DNA from: Bacillota bacterium
Lineage (GTDB): Bacteria; Bacillota; Clostridia; Christensenellales; UMGS416
Assembly: GCA_023410875.1 (NCBI GenBank)
Contig: JAEYPH010000056.1
Span: forward strand, 1-64,000
DNA length: 64,000 bases
Direction of reading: 5' to 3'
The notes under the pieces were generated by a model that worked only from the letters and a program-made list of their open reading frames with translations, searched no databases and was not told the origin of the DNA. Position 1 is the stretch's first letter. Each line of letters opens with the position of its first letter. Made by a program: the position numbers and the translations under genes. Shown here one piece after another: positions 1-8,865 of this stretch.

Positions 1-200
1 CCGCTCTTTTGAGCAACCTTGGTCGAACTTGTCGCCGTTCTCCCATTCTACCTTGTTTTCGTTTTTTGTGGTGCCCGCCTGGCATGATTATTTCCAAAGG
101 GCGACCGGAAAGCCCTTTGGTCGCGCCAGCAGGCGCGAGATCCTCTTTCTTAGCACGAGATATGCATTATATACGCTTACTGCGACAACCCCTATCTTCC
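1..200. other. Left-edge intergenic region
   Basis: No convincing gene is seen here. The only recognisable content is one copy of a dispersed inverted repeat (about 91-140), listed separately. The stretch lies downstream of the minus-strand GH130 gene, so it may hold that gene's transcription end. Confidence 0.5.
91..140 (-). repeat. Dispersed palindromic repeat, copy 1
   Basis: Read on the minus strand it is a small hairpin (CGCGCC/GGCGCG) followed by a larger one with arms CCAAAGGGC and GCCCTTTGG around a nine-base loop TTTCCGGTC. Nearly identical cores occur at 18093-18119 and 57359-57385. The flanking sequence after the larger hairpin differs from the other two copies. Confidence 0.75.
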
Positions 201-1247
201 CTATTCCAGCAAGTCCATGATGTTCTTGACGCTGGTTTGCGCATACGCCATGCACGTATCCGCCGCGCCGTAGTAAATTTTTACAAGCCCCTCTTCATAC
301 AGCACGCCGCAGTTGAACACGACGTTGCCAAAGAAGCCCTTGAGCTCATACTCGGCCTCGGGCTCCAGCACGGGCTTGCGGCTGCGCGCCAGCACTTTCC
401 AGGGTTCGTTGGCGTCCAGCAGCGCCGCGCCCAGGCAATAGCGGTCGCTGGCAGAAGCGCCGTGATAAATTTCCAGCCAGCCGCCATCCACGCGGAAAGG
501 CACAGCGCTGCAGCCGATGCGGCCGTCGTCCCACATGCCCGGCCTGCAGCCCATGAGCCGCCGGTGGTTGCCCCAGCACACAAGGTCCGGCGATTCGGAA
601 ATCCACATGTCCCGCATCTTATATTCCGCGGAGGCCGGGCGGTTGAAGGCATAGTATTTGCCGCCGATCTTCTCAGGGAAGATCGCGATGTCCTTGTTGT
701 CCGGCGTGAAGATGACGCCGTGCCGCGTAAAATCCCGGAAGTCCGCCGTGGACGCCAGACACGTCGTGACGCCGGTCGTCGGCGAGATGGCGCTGTAGTT
801 GATCCAGTAGCGGCCATCCATCCAGGTGATCCGGGGGTCTTCGATGCCGAAGGTCTCATACTGGTTGGCGGGCATCATGGCCGGGCGCTCGTCGATGGAA
901 AAATGCAGGCCGTCGGCGCTCCTGGCGATGCGGAAATGAGAGATGGACGTGAGCCACCGCTCCCCCGGGGCCAGCACGAAACGGGTATCTGCAAGGTCAA
1001 GGCCGGGCAGAGACCTGTCAAATCTCTTGATCTCAATCTTACCGGTCACTTCGCTGAAATACGGAATCAGCACGACGTTGGGGTCGTTGTTCACGGGCTT
1101 CTCGGCCACGCGCATCAGCAGCAGCACCTCGCCCTGGAACCGAATCACGCCGGCGTTGAACACGCACTCCACGGTGAAATCCGGACGCGAGGGCTTCACG
1201 TCCCTGGGCTGGATCAGCGGATTGCCCGAATACCTTTGTACGTTCAT
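201..1247 (-). CDS. GH130 family beta-mannoside phosphorylase-like protein
   Basis: A 348-residue cytoplasmic protein of the GH130 type (five-bladed beta-propeller), a family that mostly phosphorolyses beta-1,2- or beta-1,4-linked mannosides to mannose 1-phosphate. The N-terminus (RYSGNPLIQPRDV, then ECVFNAGVIRF and VLLLMRVAEK) and the central FGIEDPRITWMDGRYWI block are typical of the family. No signal peptide is present. The chosen ATG is preceded by GGGAG at nine bases and overlaps the stop codon of the upstream beta-helix gene by four bases (ATGA), so the two are probably translationally coupled. The exact linkage and acceptor cannot be read from the sequence. Confidence 0.85.
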   Translation of the reverse strand: MNVQRYSGNPLIQPRDVKPSRPDFTVECVFNAGVIRFQGEVLLLMRVAEKPVNNDPNVVLIPYFSEVTGKIEIKRFDRSLPGLDLADTRFVLAPGERWLTSISHFRIARSADGLHFSIDERPAMMPANQYETFGIEDPRITWMDGRYWINYSAISPTTGVTTCLASTADFRDFTRHGVIFTPDNKDIAIFPEKIGGKYYAFNRPASAEYKMRDMWISESPDLVCWGNHRRLMGCRPGMWDDGRIGCSAVPFRVDGGWLEIYHGASASDRYCLGAALLDANEPWKVLARSRKPVLEPEAEYELKGFFGNVVFNCGVLYEEGLVKIYYGAADTCMAYAQTSVKNIMDLLE

Positions 1248-3139
1248 TGTTGTTTGCTCCCTTCTAAATAACTCCATGCTTCAAAACCCAAGCCGAACGC
1301 TGGCGACCCCGCCGGCAGCGTGTAGTCCCCCGCCGCCACATCGGCAAACAGCGGGTCGGCGGCGATGGCGCCGTCGCGCAGGTCCAGCGGCTGTGTATCG
1401 TACTGCCGGTAGGCTTCGTCTATGCAGTGCTGCTCATACTCACCGGTGCGGCTGAAGAGCAGGTTGTTGGAGAATCCCGTGATGGCGTCGGGGTTTCCGG
1501 CGAAGATCAGCTTGTCCTTTGCGCTTAAGACGTTGCGCTCGAACACATATTGCGCGCAGCGGATGGCGCTCACCTTGAGCCAGGTGCTGCTGGCAAACAC
1601 GTTGTTGCGAAAGACGTTGCGGCTGGCCATGTGGTTGAGCGTCGGGTGCGTGCAGTCCAGCACGAGGTTCTTCTCCACGACCCACCCCTCGGTCTGCTCG
1701 TCCAGATAGATGCCGTTGCGGCCGGTGTCCGGCTCGCTGCCCTGCTGGATGTCGCGGATCACGTTGCCGCGGACCATGCCGTTCTGCGTGAATGTGACGT
1801 AGATGGCGCCGCCGTCGTTGAGGAAGCGCATAACCCTGGACACGGTATTGCCCTCGATGCGCGCGCCGGTGTCGGTGTAGCGGCTTTCCGGCGCGGCAGC
1901 ATAGGCGATGCCCGAATAGGGCGCGTCGGAAACCTCATTGCCCAGCACGTCGCAGCAGTGCGCGGAGATCGCGATGGCCGAGGTGGACAGCATGCCCACG
2001 TGGCGCACGCGGTTGCCCTCCACCCTGCATCCTCCAGGGGCCCGGGTGCGGAACACGATGCCGCCCGCGCCGGTGTACTCCAGGTCGCAATCCACGACCG
2101 CCACGTTCTTGTTGGGGCCGTATAACTTGATGCCGTGGCCGCCGGTGTTGCGGATGGCCAGACCTTCGAAGCGACAGCGGTCCATGCCGTCCTCGGCCTC
2201 GATGGCTCCGGGCATTTCATAGGCCCCGAACCCCGCCGGCCGCAGCGGCGCGTTCGTGCCCTCCAGCCGCAGCCCCTTCAGCGAGAAATCCCAGATGGCC
2301 CCGGAGAAGCGGAAAATGCTGTCGGCGATGGGGGCGACTGCCACGGCGGCGCCCATGTCCTCGCCGGGCAACGGCCAATACACGAGTCGGCCCGCCGACT
2401 TGTCCAGATACCACTGCCCCGGCCTCGTTAAGCCCTCCCGCGTGTTCCACAGGACGTACCTCTGGCTTTTGAACGCTCCCGGCGGGTGCCCGCAGGGCTG
2501 CGCAAAGCGCAGCATGCGGCTGGCCGGGTCGTGGGAGGCGACGCCCACGGTGGATTCGTCCCACTTGTGGTAAACGGTAATCTCCGCGTTGCGGACATCC
2601 AGCCACGGGCCCAGGTCTCCCTGCTTGTATTGCATCGTGGAATGCTCTTCCAGGGTGGGTTTGCGCGCCCAGCCGCCGGCGCTGGTGCTCAGCCACTCCA
2701 CATCGAAGATGGTCTCATGCGAAAACATGCCGTCCTGCGGCAGCCGGGAGCGCTCGCACAGCCTGCCGTTTACCGAGAGCAGCCGGAAATCCCACTCCCC
2801 GGCTGCCACGGCGGGCAGCTCGGTATACCAGAAATCGCCCTGGTCTTCCTTCTGCCAGCCCTCGATCCTCTGACCGCCATAGAGCACCGGGGCTTCGCCC
2901 GGCGCGGCCTCGATGGTCAGCCCCGAATCCGCCGGACCCAGCGTCACAGATACGCCGTAATAGCTGCCGCCGCCCATGAGGATGGTTCTGGCGCGGCTCG
3001 CACCGGCCAGGCGGGATGCCTCTATGGCCCTGCCCAGCGTGGCAAAGGGGCCGTTTCCCGCGCCGGGAACGGGCGTTTTGCCGCTCCAATTGTCATCGCC
3101 TTCGGGGGAAACATGGAAAAACAGATGGTCTTGATTCAT
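1244..3139 (-). CDS. Right-handed parallel beta-helix protein, probable polysaccharide-active enzyme
   Basis: About 631 residues. It begins FFHVSPEGDDNWSGKTPVPG and continues PFATLGRAIEA, the usual start of pectate-lyase-like beta-helix proteins. Roughly residues 280-560 carry irregular beta-helix rungs (for example RCRFEGLAIRNTGGHGI and VEGNRVRHVGML). No signal peptide is visible, so it probably acts in the cytoplasm on imported oligosaccharides, as a hydrolase or lyase of unknown specificity. Its stop overlaps the GH130 start by four bases, which implies one catabolic unit. The start at 3139 follows GATGAGG; an in-frame ATG at 3181 is possible but has a poorer site. Confidence 0.75.
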   Translation of the reverse strand: MNQDHLFFHVSPEGDDNWSGKTPVPGAGNGPFATLGRAIEASRLAGASRARTILMGGGSYYGVSVTLGPADSGLTIEAAPGEAPVLYGGQRIEGWQKEDQGDFWYTELPAVAAGEWDFRLLSVNGRLCERSRLPQDGMFSHETIFDVEWLSTSAGGWARKPTLEEHSTMQYKQGDLGPWLDVRNAEITVYHKWDESTVGVASHDPASRMLRFAQPCGHPPGAFKSQRYVLWNTREGLTRPGQWYLDKSAGRLVYWPLPGEDMGAAVAVAPIADSIFRFSGAIWDFSLKGLRLEGTNAPLRPAGFGAYEMPGAIEAEDGMDRCRFEGLAIRNTGGHGIKLYGPNKNVAVVDCDLEYTGAGGIVFRTRAPGGCRVEGNRVRHVGMLSTSAIAISAHCCDVLGNEVSDAPYSGIAYAAAPESRYTDTGARIEGNTVSRVMRFLNDGGAIYVTFTQNGMVRGNVIRDIQQGSEPDTGRNGIYLDEQTEGWVVEKNLVLDCTHPTLNHMASRNVFRNNVFASSTWLKVSAIRCAQYVFERNVLSAKDKLIFAGNPDAITGFSNNLLFSRTGEYEQHCIDEAYRQYDTQPLDLRDGAIAADPLFADVAAGDYTLPAGSPAFGLGFEAWSYLEGSKQQ

Positions 3140-3260
3140 CGGCACCTCATCCTGCTCGTGCATATGGTCTCGCATATCCATCTTAGCAAAACGGAGCCTT
3201 TCGTTGATTCAACTTTCTTCACGAATCCGGTGTACTTTTTACGCATCTTTGAGATTGAAA

Positions 3261-3291
3261 AAGGCCTCTGCTTCACTGGCGCAGAAGCCTT
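3261..3291 (-). terminator. Intrinsic terminator after the diguanylate cyclase
   Basis: Arms AAGGCCTCTGC and GCAGAAGCCTT form an imperfect hairpin with one mismatch. On the minus strand it is followed by a run of five T. It lies just beyond the stop codon of the GGDEF gene at 3300. Confidence 0.75.
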
Positions 3292-3299
3292 CGATCTCC

Positions 3300-4484
3300 T
3301 TATAGGATGCTCTCAAGCGTTCTCACGCCACACGCAACGCGGTTCTTGCCCTGCACCTTGGCCACATAGAGCGCATTGTCGCTCAATTTGTAGAGCATAT
3401 CTACGGTGGTCTCCCGATCCGGTATCATGGTGGCAACGCCTATGCTTATCGTATACCTGATCTCCGAATCCACGATTATCGCGGATGCCCCAATGGCCTT
3501 GCGCAACCGTTCGGCGATCTCCAGAGCCTCTTCCCCGTCGGTCCCAGGCAGCAAAACGGCGAACTCCTCGCCGCCATACCGCCCGAACAGGTCGTAATCC
3601 CTCAGAATGCTGCGTATGGTGTCCGCGAAGCGCACCAATACGATATCGCCGGCAAAGTGCCCATGCTCGTCATTGATCTTCTTGAAGTCGTCGATGTCCA
3701 CCAGCAGATAGGAGACTGGCTCCTGCCTCCTGGCGAACAGGGAGATGGCCTCTTTGGCGCGCTGGATGAACGCGCTGCGGTTGAGTATGTTGGTCAAGCC
3801 ATCGTAGGACGCCGCTCGGAGCAGCTCCCGGTCCATCTTTTCCTTGTCCAGAAGGATGAAGCCGACGCTGCCGGCCATCATCACAAGATACAGCAGCAGG
3901 AGCAACCCGGTGTTGAAAAAGTTGGTGGACGATAAGCTCAGGTCCATATCCGTCGTGAACGCCACATAAGCCCTGCACAGCAAGAAGAGCACCGTGACGC
4001 CATAAAACATCGCGATGACCCTTTGCAGCGGCGAGGCGTTCCTGTCCGCGCAGAGCACATATACCGGGAAAGCCATCATCACCGCGGCGACGACGGAGGC
4101 CATGGCGATCCGGGTGCTTTCCGTTGTCTCGAACGCCACCATCAGGAAAAACACCATGACGCAGGCAATCAGCACGCCGACATACGCCCTTCTTTGGAAT
4201 CTCGTATAGCAGTTTTTCAGGATCAGCAAGGCGATGAGCTCTGCGGCCGCGCCGGCGAGCAGCACGGCATTCCCGGCAGCTTTCAGCATCACACTGGGCG
4301 TAGCCACCCTGAGCCCAAGCAAGACCCACGCCGCCATCTGGCACCACTTGGCCAGCAAGAGCATGTTAACCGCTGTGCTTTTGCGGTGCTTCGCCGTATA
4401 CGCGATGACGAGAATCCCTGTTGTGAAATGGCCCAGTATGAGGACTATCAACATAGCCCCGACGTTTAGCTCAAAGGAGTCCAT
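3300..4484 (-). CDS. Membrane-bound diguanylate cyclase (GGDEF domain)
   Basis: A 394-residue protein predicted to make the second messenger c-di-GMP from two GTP. The N-terminal half (to about residue 210) has six or seven hydrophobic segments of a membrane sensor of unknown ligand. The C-terminal half is a GGDEF domain: the YDGLTNILNRSAF start block, the LLVDIDDFKKIND metal site, and the signature GRYGGEEF, with GGEEF at residues 304-308. GGEEF is an active variant. There is no EAL domain and I see no RxxD product-inhibition site. The gene stands alone with its own terminator. Confidence 0.9.
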   Translation of the reverse strand: MDSFELNVGAMLIVLILGHFTTGILVIAYTAKHRKSTAVNMLLLAKWCQMAAWVLLGLRVATPSVMLKAAGNAVLLAGAAAELIALLILKNCYTRFQRRAYVGVLIACVMVFFLMVAFETTESTRIAMASVVAAVMMAFPVYVLCADRNASPLQRVIAMFYGVTVLFLLCRAYVAFTTDMDLSLSSTNFFNTGLLLLLYLVMMAGSVGFILLDKEKMDRELLRAASYDGLTNILNRSAFIQRAKEAISLFARRQEPVSYLLVDIDDFKKINDEHGHFAGDIVLVRFADTIRSILRDYDLFGRYGGEEFAVLLPGTDGEEALEIAERLRKAIGASAIIVDSEIRYTISIGVATMIPDRETTVDMLYKLSDNALYVAKVQGKNRVACGVRTLESIL

Positions 4485-4522
4485 CCATCCCCCTCACGCC
4501 AGACGATATCGCAAAGGCTAAC

Positions 4523-4548
4523 GGGCGCATCGTATGACCGATGCGCCC
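4523..4548. other. Hairpin between the esterase and cyclase genes
   Basis: A perfect stem with arms GGGCGCATCG and CGATGCGCCC and a six-base loop. It may end transcription of the minus-strand esterase gene, but no clear T-run follows. Alternatively it is a structured part of the cyclase leader, about 40 bases before that gene's start. Confidence 0.5.
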
Positions 4549-4636
4549 CATGCTTCACCTCTTCTATATACCCAGAAAACAGTCGCCTCTCTCAAAAACA
4601 GTGCACGAAATTCACTGAAAAGAGCACTAACATCGT

Positions 4637-6181
4637 TTATGCCCTATCAAGCTTAAGCTCGTCATAGGGCGTGTCGGTGCGGAAGGGCGACGCCGGCAGG
4701 CCGGCGGAGTTGTACAGGTTCGCCTCGGTGTAGTTGGCCCAGCCGTAGCGCACGGCCAGCGGTTGCGGCACGGCTTCGCTGCGCACGGTCACCGTGTTCC
4801 CGTCAATTTCTCCCTGGGCTGGATGGTATATGCCGTCGCAGCCGCACAGCGCAAAGCCCCGGAGCTCGCCACCCTTGGCCGCCAGACCCTGTCCGGCGTG
4901 CTCAAAGGTCAGCACAACGCTGCCGCCCTGTGCTCGCATCGCCACCGGGCGCGGCCCAAAACACTCCACCGAGTCGCCATACACTTGAGTCCGTGCCAGC
5001 AGCGCCAGCCGCTCGCCCACTGGGCCTTTGTCCAAGGGGTGGATGTTGGTCCTGTTGCCGCAATCGATGGCCACAGCCATGGCAGCGCTGCCGTCGGTTT
5101 GCGATACCAGCAGCTGCTGCTCCCGCAGCAGCGCCCAGCTCTCCCCGTCGGGGTCATTGTCTGCGGCGTAGGCGGCCAGCTGCACGAACAGGAAGGGCAA
5201 CCGGGGCGCCTGCCAGTCCTCCCGCCAGTTGTCCATCATTTGGGTGAACAGCGACCGGTACAGCGGGGCTTTTACCGTGTCGCTCTCTCCCTGGTACCAG
5301 ATGACGCCCCGGATGGCGTACGGTACGATTTTCCTCAGCATGGTATCGTACAAACCGGCGGGGCGCAGGGGGCACTGCAGGCCCATGGGCGGCGGCCATG
5401 GGTAGGGATGCTCCGCCTCGGATGCAAAATAGGCATCCAGATCGGTGGGATCAAAGGGGACGCCAGCCATGGCTTGCTGTTGGACGGCCACCGCCGCCGC
5501 GTAGGCGGCCTCCTCCGCCGCATAGGCCTGCGGGCTCTGCCCGGACACGAGCTGCAGATATTCGTCCAGATAAACCCGGATGTCCCCGCCCCGCTGCAGC
5601 CTCTCGCGGCTCATCCAGCAGGAGGCCGACGTGCCGCCCCAGTTGCAGTTGATGATGCCCACCGGCACACCCAGCGCCCGGTGCAGGTTCTTGGCAAAGT
5701 GATAGCCCACCGCTGTGAAGCCGGGCGCCGCCTGCGGCGTGCACACCGCCCACGCCGGCTGCTCGGGGTCGGCCCGCAGCATGCCGGGCTGCTGCTCAAA
5801 GGCGATCCTGGGGGCAGCGTAGTGCCGTATGCCGGGGTAATCGGCAAGGGGGATCTCCTCATAACCGTCCCTGGTCAGCAGCAGCGTGTAATCCATGTTG
5901 GATTGCCCGCCGGCCAGCCACACCTCGCCCATGAGGATGTTGCCCAGGGCGATCTGCCGCCCGCCGCAGGAGGCCGTCAAGGTGTACGGGCCGCCGGCCG
6001 CGAGCGGGGAAAAGTCCACGCGCCATTGGCCGTCCACCACGGCCGCCTCCCGAACCTGCCCGCAGAACTCCACCCGCACGCGGTCACCCTTGTCGGCCCA
6101 ACCCCACACGGGGAGGGCTGCGTCCCGCTGCAGCACCATGTTGTCGGAAAACACATGGGCAAAACCGAAACTGCGTTCCAT
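4637..6181 (-). CDS. Sialate O-acetylesterase-like SGNH carbohydrate esterase
   Basis: A 514-residue protein of the sialate O-acetylesterase family, which removes acetyl groups from sialic acid or other glycans. The N-terminus FAHVFSDNMVLQRD is the typical opening of the family. The SGNH blocks are present: GGQSNM (nucleophile Ser94), GVIWYQGESD, and a C-terminal DKGPVGERLAL block preceded by IHP (putative catalytic His). There is no signal peptide, so the enzyme is probably cytoplasmic. The start at 6181 follows GGAGG at seven bases; an upstream in-frame ATG at 6277 lacks such a site and would overlap the divergent promoter. Confidence 0.85.
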   Translation of the reverse strand: MERSFGFAHVFSDNMVLQRDAALPVWGWADKGDRVRVEFCGQVREAAVVDGQWRVDFSPLAAGGPYTLTASCGGRQIALGNILMGEVWLAGGQSNMDYTLLLTRDGYEEIPLADYPGIRHYAAPRIAFEQQPGMLRADPEQPAWAVCTPQAAPGFTAVGYHFAKNLHRALGVPVGIINCNWGGTSASCWMSRERLQRGGDIRVYLDEYLQLVSGQSPQAYAAEEAAYAAAVAVQQQAMAGVPFDPTDLDAYFASEAEHPYPWPPPMGLQCPLRPAGLYDTMLRKIVPYAIRGVIWYQGESDTVKAPLYRSLFTQMMDNWREDWQAPRLPFLFVQLAAYAADNDPDGESWALLREQQLLVSQTDGSAAMAVAIDCGNRTNIHPLDKGPVGERLALLARTQVYGDSVECFGPRPVAMRAQGGSVVLTFEHAGQGLAAKGGELRGFALCGCDGIYHPAQGEIDGNTVTVRSEAVPQPLAVRYGWANYTEANLYNSAGLPASPFRTDTPYDELKLDRA

Positions 6182-6270
6182 CCAAAATCCTCCAGTCTTC
6201 TCACCGGATTTTAACCGATGCCGGCCCAAAAAACCAGCGCCGGACGCGCCGGCGGCCAACCATGGTTCGG

Positions 6271-6299
6271 TTGACACCGGCCAGGGCGGATGCTATAAC
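6271..6299 (+). promoter_or_regulatory. Sigma-A promoter of the apgM-like gene
   Basis: TTGACA, a 17-base spacer and TATAAC, preceded by the extended -10 bases TG. Transcription would start near 6306, which rules out the long upstream extension of the following reading frame. Confidence 0.8.
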
Positions 6300-6359
6300 C
6301 ATATTAATCCTGCTGGATTGGATAGGAAACCAACAGGTCAGGCCGATGAGGGAGCAGAT

Positions 6360-7520
6360 ATGAAATACATTCTATTTGTTGTGGATGGAGCTGCCGACAT
6401 GCCACTGCCCGCGCTGCAAGGAAGGACCCCGCTGGAAGCGGCGCGCTGCCCCGCCATGGACGTTGTGGCATCCGCCGGGGCGCTGGGGCTGGCCGTCACG
6501 ATACCCGAAGGCTTCCCCGCCGGCACCGACGGGGCGTTCCTGACGCTGTTCGGCTATGCCGGCGGGCCGCAATGGAGCCGTGGCTCTTTGGAAGCTGCAG
6601 GCCTGGGCGTGGACACGAGCGGCTATGCCAATGTGCTGCGCTGCAACCTGGTTTCCATATCCGGCGACGGCATGCTGCTCTCCCACAACGGGTTCGATAT
6701 TGGGGACCAACCGGCTGCGGAACTGCTGGACGCCCTACTGGGCGACGCCGAGTTGGGCGGCTGCCTGCGGGCGCTGGGCGCCCGGCTGCTGCCGGGCAGG
6801 GGCTTTCGCCATCTGATCGCCGCGGAGCACCGCTGGCCGGGCTTCTGGCCGCCCCACGATCACCTGGGCGAGCCCGCGCCGGACGCGCCGGATGTATGGG
6901 CAAACTTATTGAACAGAGCCGCGCATGTGCTACGGCAGCGCTCCAGCGCGCTGGGGCTGGAGCGCCCTGTAACCGCGCTGTGGCCCTGGAGCGGCGGCCC
7001 GGCCCCCAAGCTGCCGCGGGTGGAGGATCGCTTTGGCCTGAGCGGCGATTGCGTCAGCGCCGTGCCCGTGGTGCACGGCGTCGCGCGGCTGGCCGGGCTG
7101 GCTGTCATAGATGTGCCCGGCGCCACAGGGCGGCTGGACACCGATTGGCGCTCCAAGGTGGCCGCTGCGCTGACGTCGCCGCACCCCTTCACGCTGCTGC
7201 ACCTGGAAGCCCCCGACGAATGCGCCCACGAGCAGGACCCGCAAGGCAAGGTGCGCGCCATCGAGATGGCCGACGCCATGCTGGGCGAGCTGCTGGCCGG
7301 GCTGGCCGAGCGGCAGCAGCCCCACCGGGTGCTGCTGATTTCCGATCACTTCACGTCCACGGGAACCGGCAAACACCTGCCCGACCCCGTGCCCTTTGTG
7401 CTGTATGACAGCACAAAGGGCCAAAGCGGGAACGGTCGGCGCTTCACCGAGGCCCACGCGGCTGCCGCGGGGTTATCGGTGGATGGAAGCGCCCTGTTGG
7501 GCCTGCTGATGCAGCCCTAA
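6360..7520 (+). CDS. Cofactor-independent phosphoglycerate mutase-like protein (ApgM family)
   Basis: A 386-residue member of the archaeal-type 2,3-bisphosphoglycerate-independent mutase group within the alkaline phosphatase superfamily; the expected reaction is 3-phosphoglycerate to 2-phosphoglycerate. It shows the metal-site start KYILFVVDGAADMP, the GRTPLEAA block, HLEAPDECAHEQDPQGKVRAIE, and the late SDHFTSTGTGKHLPDPVPF metal site. Where most relatives carry GSD, with the Ser as phosphate-accepting nucleophile, this protein has GTD. The start has GGGAG five bases upstream and lies about 54 bases after a good promoter. The family is clear; activity on phosphoglycerate is less sure. Confidence 0.8.
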   Translation: MKYILFVVDGAADMPLPALQGRTPLEAARCPAMDVVASAGALGLAVTIPEGFPAGTDGAFLTLFGYAGGPQWSRGSLEAAGLGVDTSGYANVLRCNLVSISGDGMLLSHNGFDIGDQPAAELLDALLGDAELGGCLRALGARLLPGRGFRHLIAAEHRWPGFWPPHDHLGEPAPDAPDVWANLLNRAAHVLRQRSSALGLERPVTALWPWSGGPAPKLPRVEDRFGLSGDCVSAVPVVHGVARLAGLAVIDVPGATGRLDTDWRSKVAAALTSPHPFTLLHLEAPDECAHEQDPQGKVRAIEMADAMLGELLAGLAERQQPHRVLLISDHFTSTGTGKHLPDPVPFVLYDSTKGQSGNGRRFTEAHAAAAGLSVDGSALLGLLMQP

Positions 7521-7558
7521 GACAACTCCGACCCGGAAAGAATTGTCGGCGTACTCTG

Positions 7559-8737
7559 TTATTTCGCCAGCTTGTAGATTTCCAGCACATCCTGCCACAG
7601 CAGGCGCTTGAGCCCGCCGATGCCGTGCTCGCTGCCATAGGCCTCGCCGGTGGCCTTCTTGGCCATGATCTCCAGATTGGCGCCGTCGATGCCCAGCTCG
7701 GTTAGCGTTCCCGGCAGGCCCATCTTTCGGAAGAACTCCCGCAGGCGGGCGATGCCCTCCAGCACGATGGCGTCGGGCTCGCGGTAGCTGCCCTGCACGC
7801 CCATGATGTTCACGGCGAACTGCACGAACATATCGATGTTGGCCTTGTAAACATACTGCATCCACGCCGGGGTCAGCACAGCCAGCCCCGCGCCGTGGGC
7901 CACGTCGTAGATGGCGCTGAGCTCATGCTCCATGCCATGGCACGCCCAATCCTGCGCGCGGCCCAGGCCCAGCAGATCGTTGTGGGCGATGGTGCCGCCG
8001 AAGCCCACCTGGCACCAGGCGTCATAGTTGGCCGGGTCCGCCGACACGATCAGCGCGTTCTTCACGATCGTCCTGAGCGTGGCCTCGCACAGGCCGTCGG
8101 TCAGGTCGGTGTGCGTCGTGTTGGTGAAGTAGCGCTCGAAGATGTGGCTCATCATGTCCGCCACGCCGTTGGCGATCTGGTTCTTGGGCAGCGTGAAGAA
8201 AAGCTCGGGGTTCATGATGCTGAACACCGGGCGCAGCAGGTTGCTGCCATAGCCCAGCTTCATCTTCTTGGCCTCGTTGGTGATCACGGTGCTGGTGCTG
8301 GCCTCGCTGCCCGCCGCCGGAATCGTCAGTATTGTGGCCACCGGCAGCGCCTGCTGTATGGGCTTGTGCTGCTCATAGATATCCCAAACGTCGCCGTCAT
8401 AATACACGCCCATGGCGATGGCCTTGGCCGAATCGATGGCGCTGCCGCCGCCCACGGCCAGTATCAGGTCCACGCCCTCCCGCCGGCACAGGGCAATGCC
8501 CTCATGCACCAAGGTCAGCCGCGGGTTGGGCACCACGCCGCCCAGCTCCACAAAATCCACGCCGGCGGCCCGCAAGGATGCCACAACCTCGTCATACAGG
8601 CCACTCTTTTTGATGCTGCTGCCGCCGTAGTGCAGCAGCACCTTGCTGCCGTGGGGTTTGAGCAGCTCGCCCACGGAGCGCTGGGTTCCCTTACCGAAGA
8701 GGATGCGGGTGGCGTTTTGAAAATCGAAATTCAACAT
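7559..8737 (-). CDS. Iron-containing alcohol dehydrogenase (butanol dehydrogenase type)
   Basis: A 392-residue group III alcohol dehydrogenase of the YqhD/BdhA type, which reduces aldehydes with NAD(P)H and requires a divalent metal. It shows FGKGTQ near the start, the nucleotide-binding LAVGGGSAIDSAKAIA, and TIPAAGSEAST. The His-rich metal block includes ACHGMEHELSAIYDVAHGAGLAVL. Its likely role is disposal of fermentation electrons or aldehyde detoxification. The ATG is preceded by AAGGA at eight bases. It is transcribed alone from a promoter with a 19-base spacer (see 8799-8829). Confidence 0.92.
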   Translation of the reverse strand: MLNFDFQNATRILFGKGTQRSVGELLKPHGSKVLLHYGGSSIKKSGLYDEVVASLRAAGVDFVELGGVVPNPRLTLVHEGIALCRREGVDLILAVGGGSAIDSAKAIAMGVYYDGDVWDIYEQHKPIQQALPVATILTIPAAGSEASTSTVITNEAKKMKLGYGSNLLRPVFSIMNPELFFTLPKNQIANGVADMMSHIFERYFTNTTHTDLTDGLCEATLRTIVKNALIVSADPANYDAWCQVGFGGTIAHNDLLGLGRAQDWACHGMEHELSAIYDVAHGAGLAVLTPAWMQYVYKANIDMFVQFAVNIMGVQGSYREPDAIVLEGIARLREFFRKMGLPGTLTELGIDGANLEIMAKKATGEAYGSEHGIGGLKRLLWQDVLEIYKLAK

Positions 8738-8798
8738 GCTGATGTTCCTTTCCGCTCGTCGTCCTAAGTGATGAAAACAAGCACATATACCTATTGAG

Positions 8799-8829
8799 AT
8801 TGTAACCCTTCGAGTTGCTCTAAAGTCAA
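8799..8829 (-). promoter_or_regulatory. MerR-type promoter of the alcohol dehydrogenase
   Basis: On the minus strand TTGACT and TACAAT are separated by 19 bases, longer than the normal 17. The spacer holds an imperfect dyad, TTTAGAG then CTCGAAG. This layout is typical of promoters activated by MerR-family regulators, including aldehyde-responsive AdhR-like proteins. No merR gene lies in the window. Confidence 0.55.
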
Positions 8830-8865
8830 GAACGAAATTTGCAAAAAATTGTTGTTCAAATGCTC

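Noticed and set aside
4485..4636. c-di-GMP riboswitch upstream of the diguanylate cyclase
   Set aside because: The leader has a hairpin but none of the conserved GEMM core bases.
5895..6359. A 155-residue N-terminal extension of the apgM-like protein
   Set aside because: It runs through the esterase gene and the apgM promoter. The GGGAG site and promoter fix the start at 6360.
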